From contig JAKUPQ010000009.1 in the NCBI GenBank assembly GCA_022450665.1, positions 1-46,191 on the forward strand: a DNA stretch of 46,191 nucleotides. Reading direction: 5' to 3'. Positions 44,321 to 46,191 of the stretch are shown piece after piece. Source of the stretch: Alphaproteobacteria bacterium. GTDB taxonomy: Bacteria; Pseudomonadota; Alphaproteobacteria; Rickettsiales; VGDC01. How positions within the stretch are numbered: the first letter of the stretch is position 1; every line of letters begins with the position of its first letter. The position numbers and the translations under genes were made by a program. The notes under the pieces were generated by a model that saw only the letters and a program-made list of their open reading frames with translations, was not told the DNA's origin and made no database searches.

Positions 44321-45412
44321 ATGACCAACAACAAACGCACCTACGGCGATATCAATCCATTCGAGCTGCAAGGCACCAAAAAGGTCGGCTTGCTTGAGGC
44401 CAGCGGCAGCTATAATGTCGAGCGTTACCCATGGGCATACGAGGCTTGGAAGCGCCAGCAACAGGTGCATTGGCTGGGCGAGGAAGTGCCGTTGGGCGAA
44501 GATGTGAAGGACTGGGGCGGCAAGGCGCTGTCTGATCAAGAACGTAACCTACTCACACAGATTTTCCGCTTTTTCACACAGTCGGACATCGAAGTAAGCG
44601 ATAATTATTTTAAGCGCTATATCCCCATTTTTCAGCCGCTGGAAGTGCAGATGATGATGGCGGCGTTTACTAACATGGAAACCGTGCATATCGACGCCTA
44701 TGCGCTGCTGCTTAAAACACTGGGCATGCCTAACACCGAATTCGCCGCGTTCCATGACTATTCAGCCATGAAAACCAAGGCCGATTATATGCAAAGTTTC
44801 GGCACCGAAACCTGTAGCGATGTGGCGCGTACGCTGGCAATGTTTGGCGCATTTACCGAAGGTATGGCATTGTTCGCAAGCTTCGCCATGCTCATGAACT
44901 TTCCCCGCCACAACAAAATGAAGGGCATGGGGCAGATTGTGAGCTGGAGCGTGCGCGATGAATCATTGCATTGCGAGTCCGTCATCCGCCTCTATCACGA
45001 ATGGGCGCGCGAGACAGGCGCCGTCACCAAAGCCGTAGGCGATGATATTATTGACGTGGGTAAAACCATGGTGAGCATGGAAGACAAATTCATCGAACTC
45101 GCCTTCGAGATGGGCGATGTGCAGGGCATGACCCCCGCCGACATCAGCAACTATGTGCGCTATATTTGTGACTGGCGCTTAACCCAGCTAAAACTCACAC
45201 CGCAATATGGCTATTTTGTGGGCAAAGACGGCGAATATGAGCAAAAACAATCCCACCCCCTGCCGTGGCTCACCGCCATGCTAAACGGGGTAGAACACGC
45301 CAACTTCTTTGAAGCCCGCAGCACCGAATATTCCAAAGGTGCCACCAAAGGCGACTGGCACGGCGAAGGCGGTGTTTGGGCGAGCTTTGATAAGGTGAAG
45401 CGGGTGGGGTGA
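44321..45412 (+). CDS. nrdB: Class I ribonucleotide reductase, small (radical) subunit
   Basis: The 363-residue subunit houses the diiron-type cofactor. Ligands are all present: Asp89, Glu120, His123, Glu180, Glu214 and His217. The radical tyrosine Tyr127 lies four residues after His123, as in E. coli R2. The early PWAYEAWKRQQ corresponds to the radical-transfer tryptophan region. ATG 44321 is chosen because AAAGGA lies eight bases upstream; an earlier in-frame ATG at 44279 lies in the spacer hairpin region. Presence of the Tyr argues for class Ia/Ib-like rather than Tyr-less class Ic chemistry. Confidence 0.95.
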   Translation: MTNNKRTYGDINPFELQGTKKVGLLEASGSYNVERYPWAYEAWKRQQQVHWLGEEVPLGEDVKDWGGKALSDQERNLLTQIFRFFTQSDIEVSDNYFKRYIPIFQPLEVQMMMAAFTNMETVHIDAYALLLKTLGMPNTEFAAFHDYSAMKTKADYMQSFGTETCSDVARTLAMFGAFTEGMALFASFAMLMNFPRHNKMKGMGQIVSWSVRDESLHCESVIRLYHEWARETGAVTKAVGDDIIDVGKTMVSMEDKFIELAFEMGDVQGMTPADISNYVRYICDWRLTQLKLTPQYGYFVGKDGEYEQKQSHPLPWLTAMLNGVEHANFFEARSTEYSKGATKGDWHGEGGVWASFDKVKRVG

Positions 45413-45413
45413 G

Positions 45414-45899
45414 ATGTTGGAGCTTTTGCAGGCTATTCCAGCTTGGTTAGGTAGTGCCATTTGTTTAGGCATTGGCTGGTTTGCTAAAGCTCGTTGGGAT
45501 TTTTGGAAAAACAGGTGGTTACCCTATGAGCAGGACAGGGTTAGATACAATTACATCATGGAAGGCATATCATTTGTAGTAATTGATTGTTTCGCTAAAA
45601 AGCTGCCTGCGAAAAACTTTTCGCATGCCATATTATGTGATCATTTGTATACTGCGTCTGCATTTATGCAAGAGGCTCCTTACGTAAAGAAACCTTACCT
45701 TGATAGTAAGCTAGCTGTTTTTGAGGCGCAGCTTTATAACTGCTTATTAGAGCTAGAAAGTATTTATCCAATGATTACTGCTCCTGGCATGTTTGGACAT
45801 TCCGATGATGAAGCCATAAGGAGAGGTGATGCACTTAAAATTGCTTATGAGAAATATCGCAATTATGGCAACAAGCTTTTTGCCAAGAAAATAAAATAG
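45414..45899 (+). CDS. Uncharacterised membrane-anchored protein
   Basis: The 161-residue protein starts one base after the nrdB stop. It has one N-terminal hydrophobic segment (about 8-25, IPAWLGSAICLGIGWFA) followed by a positively charged stretch, so the rest probably faces the cytoplasm. The C-terminal part is helical with no domain I recognise. Proximity suggests read-through with nrdB, but its AT-rich codon use differs from the more GC-rich nrd genes and may indicate separate origin. Confidence 0.6.
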   Translation: MLELLQAIPAWLGSAICLGIGWFAKARWDFWKNRWLPYEQDRVRYNYIMEGISFVVIDCFAKKLPAKNFSHAILCDHLYTASAFMQEAPYVKKPYLDSKLAVFEAQLYNCLLELESIYPMITAPGMFGHSDDEAIRRGDALKIAYEKYRNYGNKLFAKKIK

Positions 45900-45978
45900 T
45901 AAAATAACCCATCTTGACCCCACCCCCCAATTTCCGCTACTTCTGTAATCCACATATCGCAACCACAGGAGCATTTCC

Positions 45979-46191
45979 ATGAAAACCAAAGCCGCTATTG
46001 CCATCAAAGCCGGCGCACCGCGTGAAATTGAAATGGTCGACCTTTCGGGGCCACAAGAGGGCGAGGTGCTGATTGAGATGAAGGCTACCGGCGTGTGCCA
46101 TACCGATGCGTTTACGCTGTCGGGCGATGACCCAGAGGGGGCATTTCCCGCCATCCTCGGCCATGAAGGCGCAGGCATTGTGCGCGAGGTC
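45979..46191 (+). CDS. frmA: S-(hydroxymethyl)glutathione dehydrogenase / class III alcohol dehydrogenase, 5' part
   Basis: The first 71 codons are visible before the window ends. AGGAG lies eight bases before the ATG. The sequence carries the zinc-enzyme signature [12 protein letters not shown] (catalytic-zinc Cys and the class III-specific neighbourhood) and [10 protein letters not shown] (zinc His). This matches glutathione-dependent formaldehyde dehydrogenases, which oxidise S-hydroxymethylglutathione with NAD+. The C-terminal coenzyme domain lies outside. Confidence 0.92.
   Translation, partial: MKTKAAIAIKAGAPREIEMVDLSGPQEGEVLIEMKATGVCHTDAFTLSGDDPEGAFPAILGHEGAGIVREV

Overview
The window looks like the chromosome of a moderately AT-rich Gram-negative bacterium, most likely an alphaproteobacterium. 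This rests on protein character (NodT-type outer-membrane lipoprotein, XRE regulators, class I ribonucleotide reductase style, class III alcohol dehydrogenase), not on an rRNA or other marker gene. I found no rRNA, tRNA, CRISPR array or intact insertion sequence.

Layout. 1-1.6 kb: the edge of a former mobile region, with a phospholipase-D-like nuclease gene running off the left edge and a frameshifted tyrosine-recombinase remnant. 1.65-7.3 kb (minus): a complete tripartite RND drug-efflux operon (outer-membrane lipoprotein, adaptor, pump). 7.5-8.8 kb (minus): two uncharacterised genes. 8.8-9.4 kb: a gene-free stretch with hairpins, an extended -10 and a strong terminator, possibly a small RNA. 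9.4-11.5 kb: a Crp/Fnr-type regulator with an unusual C-terminal cysteine cluster, a soluble histidine kinase and a small unknown gene. 11.6-14.1 kb: a TonB-dependent receptor and a YfiR-family periplasmic protein.

14.1-23.6 kb is the most distinctive part. Two overlapping minus-strand genes encode a compact hybrid assembly line: an NRPS module (C-A-PCP), then KS-ACP-thioesterase with no acyltransferase. Divergently transcribed from it are an XRE repressor-like gene, a transmembrane PAS histidine kinase, a small unknown protein and an unusual XRE-receiver fusion. The divergent promoter carries a near-ideal 18+18 bp inverted repeat plus a third half-site. I read this as a small-molecule locus with its own two-component and XRE control; the product is unknown.

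23.8-24.9 kb: a protein with three 61-residue repeats. 25.1-31.2 kb: a copper/silver-type heavy-metal RND efflux operon led by a small Cys-rich secreted protein. 31.6-32.7 kb: an RTX-like repeat protein. 32.8-37.1 kb: nucleotide-sugar genes (manC, phosphomannomutase, ugd) for surface polysaccharide precursors. 37.2-40.5 kb: an unknown gene, a DmdC/FadE-like acyl-CoA dehydrogenase with an Asp/Gly-rich insertion, and a small partner. 40.5-41.8 kb: a SIMPL-domain protein and a compositionally odd small ORF. 41.9-45.4 kb: a cobalamin riboswitch upstream of nrdA-nrdB, implying that B12 represses the B12-independent reductase. The right edge cuts a formaldehyde-detoxifying class III alcohol dehydrogenase gene.
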